Positions 10,925 to 21,107 of a stretch of 64,000 nt of DNA are shown here, piece after piece; the first letter of the stretch is position 1, and each line of letters starts with the position of its first letter. This DNA is from Hanleya hanleyi. Its lineage: Eukaryota > Mollusca > Polyplacophora > Lepidopleurida > Hanleyidae. The notes below the pieces were generated by a model, which worked only from the letters and a program-made list of their open reading frames with translations, was not told the DNA's origin and searched no databases. The translations under genes were made by a program, and so were the position numbers. The DNA is taken from contig JAVTVY010047932.1 in assembly GCA_036873755.1 (NCBI GenBank), positions 1-64,000 of the forward strand, given 5' to 3'.

Positions 10925-11470
10925 TGCAGAAACTTATGAAACAGGACTATACCATCAAGCGCCTCCACTCAAAGTTTCTCAAATTTGGCGATGCATATCG
11001 CATGCTGATAGCAAAATATGGGTGTAGCGTCCAAGATCTTTGGCGTTACGTTTCGTTACTTGTGTCTAATTCTGCTTAACCCGGAGATAGGGTACGTGTC
11101 AACCCATGAACTTAAAGATCCTCATGGTGTTCATATGGACTGTCACAATCAAAGCATGACTGAGATACATCATTCTCTAGATGACGATTTTACAAAGAAT
11201 ATCTTATCGATTAAGAATACTGATCAGCGATAGAGATTTGATATTTTTGGAAAATCATCATGTTTTGCTAGCATCTTTGAAAAATGTTGACCGCTTCTCT
11301 CTTGCAGTAAACTATCCTATGTTTATGTATACTATGATTGTCTTTTTGAATTTGGGACTAATGCTGGTATGTGGGATATGGAATAGGTCCTTTGGATTAT
11401 GAACGCGGATATTCTTTAATGGACGACGGCTGAATAATGAATGACGGACCAGACGCTTGTAATCTTGCTT
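10925..11470 (+). mobile_element. Penelope-like element 3' fragment D2
   Basis: Duplicate of fragment D1, with the same junctions. It encodes the KRLHSKFLKFGDAYRMLI C-terminus and the shared 3' untranslated tail. Confidence 0.85.
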
Positions 11471-11554
11471 ATGTACTATACGAACGTGTTTCAGCATATT
11501 ATCATGACATGTATACACTTTCTGACAGTTGAAGCAGGGGAATGCGTTCGACAT
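11471..11554 (-). pseudogene. C2H2 zinc-finger fragment, copy 2
   Basis: Same finger as copy 1: FPCFNCQKVYTCHDNMLKHV then RIVH, with all four metal ligands kept. It is cut at the same place by the Penelope-like tail. Confidence 0.5.
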
Positions 11555-12486
11555 GTCGATATTTCACAGTTAAAACACATAATGATGATTCTAAGACAAT
11601 TTGACTGTGAGTTTTATTCTATTTCTGCTCAACTGTCCTTCTCTCCCTCCATCCCAACATTCCTTTTTCCCGCCAATCATTCTATCCTACCTCCCTACCT
11701 CCATCCAATCATCCCTTCCTGCATATACGGCACTCTGATGTTTTGATATAGAGAATGACGTAATAATTTTTCTTATTTTACATTAAAATGCTATAACGCT
11801 TATGCCTGTTAGAACTTGCTAACCGTGAATATATCTGGATTGTTTTATCACGCCTGTGTGAAATCTGCACGCGTCATTTGGGAGATCCTACTTTACAAGG
11901 CGGGTACGGAAAGAGTCGTCTGCTTTCATACAATCGAATAAGCAAATAAATTAATTAAAAGATGGAAGCTCAACTTTAACTGTTGTTTTCATCGTGAAAT
12001 TGATTAACAATGCGAAACAAATATAGTCTTATATCAACAAATGTTTTACACAGTCTGTTCCAGGTGGCAGAATCCCTCCCCAAAAAGAGAACACATACAC
12101 TCGTCCATTGATATTGGTGCGTTGCCAACTGAAAAGCGGGGGAGGGGGGACGTTTCAACAAAAATTGCAAATGAGAGAGAGAGGTGTCAAAGTTTTACCA
12201 TATTTTTCAATATTTGCTACAAAACAGAAATAATGTATTCATATGCGTGCTTAATTGTTATTTGACGCACGGTGAGTGTGGCAAAGTTTATCAATTTTCC
12301 CACACTAACCGTGTGTCAGATAATCATCAGGTTAAGGTCAACCCATACCTTCCCATATAAGCGTTTTTTAACGAATATTTCATAATTCTGGTAGTGAAAT
12401 GAATCTTTTTGACCAAAAAATATCCGTATAATGCCTCTTCAAATCCTGAGATAGTCAGAATTCTACAATATGCAAATCATTTCCTG

Positions 12487-13856
12487 AAACTTCCCTTTTA
12501 GCTAAAAAGTGACTATGCGTGGATTCTGGTAAAAGTTCTAATTTTATTTCCATTTTCCCACATGAAATGCTTGCACCTGCTGTCCAAACTATGCGTTTAA
12601 GGATTTCACCAACGGCAAAATTGTTTTGTAGAAGTTATTCACAAAATCATTTTTTTCTGCCGAACTGTGAGATTTTTAATTTAACGAAATTTCTAAATGT
12701 ACGATCCTGAAATGAAGTTTTATTATTTGACGCATATTTTCATGTTACTGATTAATTATTGGTAGCAGGTTTTCAAAGAAAATACACATGGAATGTAGCA
12801 AACTTGCGCGTTTGAGGTTTTTTAGAAATAAATTAATTTCTGCAAAACCCTTAATGTAAACTCGCCAATGTGTTTTTTTCAGAGATGCGAATAGTTATTA
12901 GTGTCATATTACAACTATCAATTTATCATTAAAAGTGCAACCGATCGTGTTAATATCAGATATTGATATACCGAACTGTGACGGTTAGTCCTAACCTGAT
13001 CATTGAGCACGCCTATTAAAACCTTATTTCTTAAGTGTCTAATCGTTTCGCCTTCACGCGTTGTTTAGGCGCTTCCGCCCAAGACATGGAGGGAGAGCTT
13101 CTCAGCTTTCTTTTAAGTTTAACTGTTGGTTGTGATGCTTGAACGATGACTTCTTGACGCTGTCCATCGAGCTCTGCCTTAGCCCGCTTCGAAACTTGCT
13201 GAGTTTGAGACATGGATGTAATTAGAAACCATTCATTTATAAATGTTAAAGTCGTGGATTGAAAGTTGAATTCTCCTATCGATATCCTGGGGTGAATGAA
13301 GGCTGATTTAGTCTCCTTCTCTCAAGAGCTTCTTGCCTACCAAAGCTCTAACCGGGTCTACATGTAAGTTAATCCACTTAACAGCATCGCTAATGTATTC
13401 TGCCGACATGGTAAATGCTATATTAGTGATATGCGTTCGACTGTTTCCCCAAGAATGCGAATAGTCTGCTCGATACACTGTTACCATAAGTTTGGAAGGT
13501 ACATATATCTACTTCCCATTTCATGACGTAATTATTCCGTCACTGGTGTATTTAATACTTGCACAACTTTGAGATGTCGCGCATGCGCGTTGTAGTCCTC
13601 AAAATAAAGGGAGTTTCTTTACAATTCTTTCACAAATTATACCTACATCAAACATGGTGGCGGGGCGCGGGAAAACCCGGTGACCTCGTCCTGCGCGCCT
13701 GGATGCATACATTCGCAGTTATACCATACCAGCCAACTTATCCGCTGGTTTACCCACCATTTCCGCCATGTTACCCGCGTGATTACTCGTCATACCCACC
13801 ATCTTATCCGCCAGTAGACTTAGACTTAGAATTGTTATCATTTCACTTGTCGTAGA
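12487..13856. other. Spacer downstream of the duplication
   Basis: No recognisable gene. It holds one short basic minus-strand ORF (13031-13213, listed separately), and a GC-richer patch near 13660-13720. Around 13740-13815 there are loose CC[AC]CC-rich repeats. Confidence 0.4.
13031..13213 (-). CDS. Small basic ORF, unknown
   Basis: Sixty codons from a true ATG at 13213, reading MSQTQQVSKRAKAELDGQ and ending APKQRVKAKRLDT. It is rich in Lys/Arg and Gln with no membrane segment or known motif. It lies downstream of the P-loop cassettes on the same strand, so it may be a remnant of the same element or a chance frame. I cannot assign a function. Confidence 0.25.
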   Translation of the reverse strand: MSQTQQVSKRAKAELDGQRQEVIVQASQPTVKLKRKLRSSPSMSWAEAPKQRVKAKRLDT

Positions 13857-14370
13857 GTCGACGTGAGAGAAAGCTCTGATCATTCTTGTAAAGGTAGAGG
13901 CTCAGATATGAAGTTCGTTCTGGGCTATGAGTAGTTTCCTTCAAATCTAGTGAAGGGGGTATATATCCTTCATATAAGAATGAGATCGTGCTGTAGAACT
14001 GAAGAAAGCTTTATGACTTCTGACATTAACATACAGGTGATCAGTTGTATTGAACACCTATATTATTATTGAACTAATGTGTTCAATGAGGTGAGCAATA
14101 GTAGTATAGAGAGTTGAAAAATTCCAAGTATTTGCGTGTCAATACGGTATGTGTCCTTTGCCATCTAGTTCTTCCGTAAAACTTTTCGAGTTATTAAGTA
14201 TCGACATGTATTCGACATTCGAATTTCTTGAAGTGGCAGCACATTTATTCCCCAAAAACGGTTTAACTGCCCACAGGGCTCTTGTTGTGAACAGAAGCTA
14301 TACAAATTCTGGAACCAGCTATATATCTAGGTTAGTATGGTGATTTGTACATTCTGGTCCAATACAATTT

Positions 14371-14568
14371 GAGGATTTGGCATAAATGGTGACAGTCAGT
14401 TTGGTTGCTGGAGGTAACCCGAGTACCCGGAGAGAACCACCGTCCGTCGGCAAGTAACTGACAGACTTCCACACATGGACCAGCTGGGCTCGAACCCGTG
14501 TCGGTTCAGCGGTGTGGGGCTAGCGGTCACTAGCGAATCGCCTTAGACCACTCGGCCACCGAGGGCCC
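14371..14568 (-). mobile_element. tRNA-derived SINE
   Basis: 198 bp flanked by the direct repeat TACAATTT (14363-14370 and 14569-14576). On the minus strand it begins with a tRNA-like part: A box TGGCCGAGTGG and B box GGTTCGAGCCC, resembling tRNA-Leu/Ser. The 3' part carries CTCCGGGTACTCGGGTTACC, also seen in the truncated copy at 9290. It sits inside Penelope-like copy C. The extra sequence and flanking duplication show it is a SINE, not a tRNA gene. Confidence 0.85.
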
Positions 14569-14959
14569 TACAATTTTGGTACATCGGTATAAGTGGTCTT
14601 TCTTGAGAAACTGCTTCTGTTTATTGAATATATATCCTCGAAAGTAATTCCAGTGGAGGAGTAAGTCGATATAGAATTAGGTTGAATATCTTTTCTCAAC
14701 TCCTTAACCAGCACATGGTAAATTACATATAAATATGATATTATTAGTGGTCCTGTCTGATGGAACCGTAACAAATTTACTTCTTGTGCCATGGTGTCTC
14801 TCGATGATTTGCTTGGGGAAGGGTATTTCTGTAAAGGCGGTGAATAGTATCAACTACCTTGCCTTTGACAAATTCTGTCCTCCATAATGCAGGTCTGTTA
14901 TATTTCGTACCAGCCTTGCACGCAGTTTAAGGCAATACACTTATTACTCAAATAGTCCG

Positions 14960-15455
14960 TCTAAGCTTATCTGACCCTGGAGCTAGGGGGTTGAAACTTA
15001 CGACACTATACATCCTGGGGTCAAACTCTACCAGAAAATGTAAAATGTCGAAGATGGCCGCTTTGATGACGTCACAGTGACGTCATCTTCGAAACGGGCA
15101 TTTCGGATCGAATTTTCGGTCAGATTTTCCTCTCTTTTTTTTATTCATGTTTTCTTCGAAAAAATTGCATGATAAATTAGTAAATAAAAGTTTGATGTGA
15201 AATAAAATAGATTTTGTCCAATTTTTCTCGAAGAAAAGCAGGAATTTCAAAGAAAAATTACGAAAATATCACTTTTCTGGTACCGCACACGGACGTCATC
15301 TTGAATTTACCCATGATCCTCTACTCAGGGGGTTATGCATAGAGGCTTAAAATGACCCCAATATGATAAACTAAAAAATCGCGGAGGGTTTCAATTTTGG
15401 TCGTTCTGGAGATAGGGGAGAAAGTTTGCCCCCCCCCCCCCCAGGCTTGGTAGGG
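14960..15455 (-). repeat. Dispersed repeat R1, copy 1
   Basis: Homologous to 40810-41065 and to the two halves at 21270-21418 and 24739-25125. Landmarks on the plus strand are GGGTTGAAACTTACGACACT, TCTACCAGAAAATGTAAAAT, GATGACGTCACAGTGACGTC and a poly-C run (15429-15442) followed by AGGCTTGGTAGGGTTAA. It is non-coding and inserted in Penelope-like copy C. Confidence 0.75.
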
Positions 15456-16200
15456 TTAAAATAAGTCAATGAACGGACGGCGTTGGAGCGTGCTTCACCG
15501 TGTTCACAGACAAACCGAGTTTATAATGAGAATACGCTGTGAAACTGTCTTTTTGGGGTGATCGAGGGAAAGAGACGTGACCGTCGCTCCATTCAAAGCA
15601 ATCAAGGCTGCATATAACTGAGCTCAAAGGGAATGAAATATACCACACATTGCCCGGCTTCTAATTTGCTCAGATATGGGCATATTCGGAAGGGTCATGG
15701 AGCCAAGAAGGCTGTCGGGAGAGTCTATCATTAAACGACGAGTCTCAGCCCTGATGAATTCGTCTTCTATCATGGCTCGGCTATGTCAGACGAACTATAA
15801 CTAGGGATGATGGCAAATTCCAACCAGTCAGCGAGTATTGTAGTCTCTGCTTTTCTCGTTTCGACCACTCAACAGCGTATTGGTCAAATGCGTTCAGGAT
15901 GATAATTTGGTTGGCTATGGGATTGATATTCCTAGGTTCTCCATATTTTTGTTCCTTTATCAGGAATAATTTATGATTCATATTGCACACTACATCAAGG
16001 TTACCAGTCTTGTCTACATGATTGATACACGAATGTCGACGATTCACAGTCAGATGTATAAGCACCGAACCTGTATTCGTACGGTCAAACTCTTTGATGG
16101 CTTTCGAATAATTAAAAATAGTACTGGATACACCAGATTTAGTGTTCTGGTAAGAAATACACGAATTAGATACAGCACTGCGAACGTCTGGGACATTTAG

Positions 16201-17373
16201 AATTCTGGTTATATTTCTTATGTCTAGGATGTTACCCAAACATAGAATTACAAGCGTCTGGTCCGTCATTCATAATTCAACCGTCGTCCATTAAAGAATA
16301 TCCTCGTCAAGAATTCAAAGACCTATTCCATATTCCATATAACAGTAGTATTAGCACCAAATTCAAAAACAATCATAGTGTACATAAACATAGGCTGGTT
16401 TCCTGCAAGAGAGAAGCGGTCAACAGTTTTCAATGATGCCGGCAAGACATCATGATGTCCCAAATATATCAAATCCGTATCGCTGATTAGTATTTTTAAT
16501 CCATAATATTCGTTGTAAAGTCGTCATCTAGAGAATGATGTATCTCAGTCACGCTTTGTTTGTGGCGGTTCATATGAGCACCATGAGGATCTTGAAGTAC
16601 ATGGGTACATATGACCCCTAGTCCCGGGTTAAGCGGAATTAGACACAAGTTACGAAACGTAACGCCATAGATCTTGCACGCTGCGCTCGTATTTTGCTAT
16701 CAGCATGCGATATGTATCGCCAAATTTGAGAAACTTTGAGTGGAGGCGCTTGGTGGTATAGCTCTGTTTTATAAGTTTCTGCAACAACGTTTTGTGACGT
16801 TGATTATAATCGTCACATTTAATACAGAATCTAGCAAATGTTACTAGGTGAGATACATATACGCCATATGCAGGTCTCACTGGGATATTACTGTCCAGAA
16901 AGGGATAGTTTAAGATATCGAAATTGTAATCATCTTTTTTGTCATAAAGTCGACGAGAGAGAAGGCCCGCTTCACTTTTATACAGATATAGGTCTAAATA
17001 TGATGTGCCTGTAGGGCTATCTGTAGTTTCCTTCAAATCCAGTGAAGGTGGATATATATATATTCTTCACTGCGTCATTTACAGAGCGATTATCCACAGC
17101 GAGAAGATCGTCTATATAGCGTTTGGTGAATGAGAAGGAACGGGCTTTGAATGGATCGGTTTTTAAAAGCGCCTGCATATAGTCATATTCATAAGAGAAC
17201 AGTTATAGGTCAGCCAACAGGGGTGCACAATTAGTACCCATTGGAATACCTATATGTTGTTGATATATTGTGTTGCCAAATTTCACATAGATATTTTAAT
17301 GAGAAATTCAAGCAACTCTATAAACAACGAAACATCCCATGAATGATATCTCTTATATGTAGCAGAGCTAAAG
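16201..17373 (-). mobile_element. Penelope-like element copy A1, RT half and 3' end
   Basis: Minus-strand translation gives the RT palm with IGIPMGTNCAPLLADL and KRYIDDLL (catalytic Y-I-D-D), then SYLDLYLYKSEAGLLSRRLY, PFLDSNIPV, and the C-terminus KRLHSKFLKFGDTYRMLI...DLWRYVS at 16650-17036. A small insertion (repeated TATATATA near 17050) and a stop after APLLADL break the frame. The 3' untranslated part (16201-16640) matches 37700-38108. At 17373 it abuts the 3' end of copy A2, a head-to-tail partial tandem. Confidence 0.85.
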
Positions 17374-17702
17374 AATGCTATATTACAAGCGTCTAGTCCG
17401 TCATCCATAATTCAGCCGTCGTCCATTAGAGAATATCCGCGTCCATAATCCAAAGACCTATTCCATATTCCAGTATTAGCACCAAATTCAAAAAGACAAT
17501 CATAGTATACATAAACATAGGCTTGTTTCCTGCAAGAGAGAAACGGTCAACAGTTTTCATTGATGCCGGCAAGACATCATGATGTTCCAAAAATATCAAA
17601 TCCGTATCGCTGATCAGTATTCTTAATCCATAATATTCGTTGTAAGGACATTCCGACATTAATATATATACGATCAGTTTTCTTGAACACAGATACTATT
17701 AA

Positions 17703-18376
17703 GGATAGCTATCCCCTTGGAGGCAGTTTTTGCACCCCCGTGACAATTTGTCTTCTGTATCAATAAATATATAAGATAACCAAAATAAACTATATATTTT
17801 ATGAAAGCGTACATCATAGGGATTCCAACTATATGATTTGTATAACCGACGCTGCTACTGTGCAGAAATATTCCAATTTTGAACAAATATGTAAGCAATA
17901 GCGTCCATTTTTCAATTGAAATTTCATAAAAACTGTTGATCTTGATTTAACTTTGATGGTATACCTTGATAAGGGACAACTCGAACTAGTAAACCGTATC
18001 TCATTTTTTTTGCCTGGTTTTGTTTTTACAGCTATTTTACTAAAATAAATTGAAAAAACGTCGTTTGTCTTAAAAGTTGCATAATTAAAAAACTAAGCCG
18101 AACTTACAAAAAGTGAGATACAGTTTACTAGATCACCTTATAAATAACAAGCATGCCAAATTTCAAAAGCGTAGCATGGATACTAAATCTCGGATTTTGT
18201 GAAAAAAAATGAAAGACTAGATATCGGGCAAAATGTGTCCAGCTATACATCCAGTGCCTCAGAAACTAAATTTTTAATCTTAATTTTTTCACCAAATGTT
18301 AGACGAAATAGTGAACATTTGAACGAAGAAATAAAAAAAAATGACCAATTTTGATCCTCTGACGGGATAGCTATCC
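17703..18376. mobile_element. TTAA-flanked MITE (piggyBac type)
   Basis: 674 bp bounded by TTAA on each side (17699-17702 and 18377-18380). Both ends read GGATAGCTATCCC inward, and the first 12 bases are themselves a palindrome. The matching place in copy B (near 38892) has a single TTAA in ...ACTATTAATGAACTT, so that is the empty site. TTAA duplication is the hallmark of piggyBac transposition. No transposase is encoded. Confidence 0.85.
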
Positions 18377-18638
18377 TTAATGAACTTAGACGGTCAATAA
18401 AGTCCTGGTGATGGATTGTAGTATAGAGAGTCGAGAAATCCCATGTGGGTACATGTCTGTACGGTATGCGACCTTTAGCATCAAGTTCTTCCGTAGGACA
18501 TTTTGAGTTTTTCAATATCCACATACATTCAACGCCAGAGTTTTTAGAAATAGTGGTGCAATACCTTTCCCAAAATGCTTTGGTGGGGCAGCTTCTAGAA
18601 CCAGCTATGAATCTAGCTTTGTATGGTGATTTTTGCAT
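18243..18638 (-). pseudogene. Penelope-like RT N-terminal block, copy A2
   Basis: Reads KSPYKARFIAGSRSCPTKAF, then GVECMWILKNSK and TWDFSTLYTTIHHQDFIDRL, the first RT motifs of the family. A 54-base deletion relative to copy B removes residues between SRSC and AFWERYC. From 18376 downward the frame reads into the TTAA MITE, giving a false C-terminus. Confidence 0.8.
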
Positions 18639-18734
18639 TTTACGAGTCCAGTATACTTTTGGTATGTCGTTATGATTGGTTGGAAGACAAACACCTCTTT
18701 CCCTGAGAAATGTTTTGTGAATGTTAAATAAATT

Positions 18735-19991
18735 TTACAGAGTAAATGCAGTTTGGGAGTAAGTAGACGTATTTGATGATGATAGGTCTACACTCAATTC
18801 TTTAACCAGCACCTGGTAATAGTAATATTTACATATGGATATTATATTATTTGGAGCTTTGTCAGCTGGGACTATGACCAATTTACTCTGGAGATTTGCC
18901 AGAACTTCTTGCGATTTGAGGTTTCTCATTACTTGTTTTGCTTGAGGAATGGTACTTCTGTCAGTATGGCGGATTGTTTCAACGACCTTGCTCTTGGTGA
19001 GGTCCAGCCAATCAGCGATTACTGCAGGTTCAACTTTTTCTCGCTTAGACCAATCAATAACGTACTGTTCCAAAGCAGACAGGACTATTTTCTGGTCGGC
19101 CTTCAGATTTATTCTTCTCGGCTCTCTATATTTATGTCCCTTTATCAGGAGTAATCTTAAGTCCTTGTCACTCACCACATCAAGGTCACCAGTCACAATA
19201 TGTTTGCATGGTGTATAGATAAAGTTCGACGATTCACAATTACAACTATAGCCTCCCGACGTGTATAAGTTCCAGTCAAACTCCTTGACAGCATTAGAGT
19301 AATTGAATATTTTGGTGGCTATATATTTAATATACTTATATGAAATGCAAGAAGGTTCTGTGAACTTAAAATAGTTTGGTACAGCGTCGCATACCTCTGG
19401 ATCATTCGGGATTCTCGGTAAATTAATAATGTCCATTCCTTTATCTAAGTAGTTGAGTTTCAGAAAAAGCCAATCTTGGGATGTTTCAATTATGTTCACT
19501 GGACGATACAACCGGAAATACGCTACATCTTGACATACTTCAGTGATTTTGTGTGGTATTATATTTCCTGAAGACGCAGATTGTTGTATATATCTGGCTA
19601 TATGATTTAAAGCTCTCAGAGGTAAGGCATACAGAACTGTACGAAAGCTATATATACTATTGGGTATGTTAGTTAAACCCACTAAGTAATTTAAGGTGAT
19701 ATGATCGTGAATCATCGCACTATTAACCTTTCTCCAACCATGCCTGCGATGTCTCCGTTGGTGGGGTTTAATTAGCTGGGTAATATTGGATATATTTGAA
19801 CGGCGGTTTGTAACATTGCCGAATAACCGCTCTTGGGGTGTTTCGTTTGTTTTTAATAAAATAATCGAAAATACTCGAAATATATCTTTACATATTTTAG
19901 TTATGAAAGATGGTAATTTGTAATCGGATGACACGACCTGTTGGATCTGTTTGGTCACTTGATTTAGGATCCTCAGTTGTAGCGCATACAT
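18735..19991 (-). pseudogene. Penelope-like element ORF, linker and RT-upstream region, copy A2
   Basis: A 418-codon frame. The N-terminal 240 residues contain an internal tandem duplication: MYALQLRILNQVTKQIQQ near residue 1 and LYALPLRALNHIARYIQQ near residue 120. Next comes a Cys-rich block, GGYSCNCESSNFIYTPCKHI, then TGDLDVVSDKDLRLLL, KYREPRRINLKADQKIV and KLVIVPADKAPNNI, the conserved lead-in to RT in this family. The role would be template/RNA binding ahead of the polymerase. The frame stops before RT because of indels, so no working product is expected. The family is common in invertebrates, and the domain order fits Penelope-like elements with N-terminal endonuclease. Confidence 0.8.
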
Positions 19992-20229
19992 TATTGTACG
20001 CTAAATGTGTACAGTATCGGGCTTGTTAGATAAACCCACTAAGTATTTCTCAGTAATATGATCGTGAATCGTCGATCGATTAAATTTCCGCCGACCATGA
20101 GTACCCGTTCGTGAGGTTTATTCTTTGGGTGATATTGGATGCTTTTGATCCACTGTTAGTTACATCGTCAAATCCTGTATTTAGTCAAGATACTAAAATT
20201 ATCCCAGTCCTGATCGGAGCAGAAAAGTC

Positions 20230-20631
20230 TCATAAGCAACCGCTTTTTACGCACAGGTTTTCTGTGATCAGTAACCCTAAGATTTCGTCTTTTGGTCGTC
20301 TTGCCAAATACTGTTGACCACGCTTCTTAGTTGAAATGAAATAAATACAATGAATTAAATAACAACTAAGGTTATATGATTTAGCAGAATAAGACATTCC
20401 ATTTAATGAAGAACTGACTGTAGTTAAATTGTTAAAAATTGCACATGAGAGGCAACATCTATGTCCACATTTGGATATTGTAATTAGTTTAATAGGAACA
20501 ATTTTACAATGGTTGGTGTCAAAAACTTGTTTAATCCTGTGAAAAATATCCGGTGCTTCTATAGAGACCACTTTCTCCATCGTATTTCTGTCACAGCCGC
20601 AGGTTTTGACTATAATGTAGTCATTTCTCAC
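20230..20631 (-). pseudogene. GIY-YIG-like endonuclease remnant, Penelope-like copy A2
   Basis: The frame starts MRNDYIIVKTCGCDRNTMEK and later reads KCGHRCC, then MSYSAKSYNLSCYLIHCIYF followed by ISTKKRGQQYL. The last part resembles the start of a GIY-YIG nuclease (V-I-Y-L-I-x-C-x-x-C-x-x-x-Y-V-G-x-T), with changed residues and the Y-V-G-x-T end lost. Its place upstream of RT would make this an element with an N-terminal nuclease. The assignment rests on motif spacing only. Confidence 0.5.
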
Positions 20632-20880
20632 TTGTTCTTCTAATAATAGGTCCGTTGACTGACAATCAGAATAATAGTTTAGAATTCTTCTAGCTTTAAA
20701 ACAGTATACAACGAATTGTTTTTGTGTGAATGTTTTATCAATCTATCAAAAAGTAGCGCGAGGTTCACAATCTCATTGTGAGAAAGTTAATTTATACGTC
20801 ATTGCGGTCAGCGATAGTGTAGTTAGCCTTTAAAACGAAGTCGCTGTGTAGAGTTTGAGTCCAAAGGAGAAGCAAATCAG

Positions 20881-21107
20881 TCACGTATTGTCCGACGTTT
20901 GGTTTCCCGCTTCTGCTTCTTGGGAATCTTTAACTTCATGACCATATGTTGGTAAAAACGGTACATACGATGCGAGGCGGATCTTTTTTAGACGAGAAGA
21001 TATAAATGGCGGGAAGTCGTATATGCTATCACCAGGAGTGGAATGGTTTGACGAGTCACCTCCGTGTGTAGCCTGCCACGCTAGTATGCCTCTTTCTTTT
21101 AGGGTAC
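20881..21107 (-). CDS. SLC23A: SLC23-like exon 11 (residues 571-645 and stop)
   Basis: Acceptor TTCCAG before GTACCC completes PG-TLKERGILAW, the usual (S/T)PEERG-x-x-W turn. The cytosolic tail has DSIYDFPPFISSRLKKIRLA and YVPFLPTY, conserved in the family. TGA at 20881-20883. Confidence 0.93.

Larger units (their letters stand above)
9811..12486. repeat. Tandem segmental duplication, copy 2
   Basis: Second copy of the 2.7-kb unit described at 7033-9809, differing by scattered substitutions and small indels and lacking the SINE fragment. Its tail at 12461 (TCAGAATTCTACAATATGCA) matches the tail of copy 1 at 9781. Confidence 0.9.
13857..16200 (-). mobile_element. Diverged Penelope-like element, copy C
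   Basis: An old, broken minus-strand copy. From its 5' side, 15781-16200 gives SCISYQNTKSGVSSTIFNYS, GNLDVVCNMNHKL and GEPRNINP, the equivalent of CISYKY...TGDLDVVSDKDLRLL...YREPRRIN in copy A2. The segment 14568-14792 gives VLVKELRKDIQ...STYSSTGITFEDI, and 13857-14340 matches RT segments of copy B with deletions. It is interrupted by a SINE (14371-14568) and repeat R1 (14960-15455). No intact frame longer than about 160 codons survives. Confidence 0.75.
17374..20750 (-). mobile_element. Penelope-like element copy A2, 5' half with internal deletion
   Basis: Includes the longest uninterrupted frame of the element (18735-19991) plus upstream and RT-proximal fragments. The 3' untranslated part (17374-17660) joins directly to sequence equivalent to 38845 of copy B, so most of RT was deleted. 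A MITE with TTAA ends is inserted at 17703-18376. The 5' side at 20230-20631 carries GIY-YIG-like remains. The element ends about 130 bp from the last exon of the SLC23 gene, on the same strand. Confidence 0.85.

Noticed and set aside
14480..14560. Apparent tRNA-Leu/Ser gene (A and B boxes)
   Set aside because: It is the head of a 198-bp SINE with target duplications and a conserved non-tRNA tail.
15745..15775. Possible hammerhead-like core (CCCTGATGAATTCGTC) near Penelope-like copies
   Set aside because: The second core element (GAAA followed by a stem and cleavage site) is not present in either strand, so it is not a supportable ribozyme.
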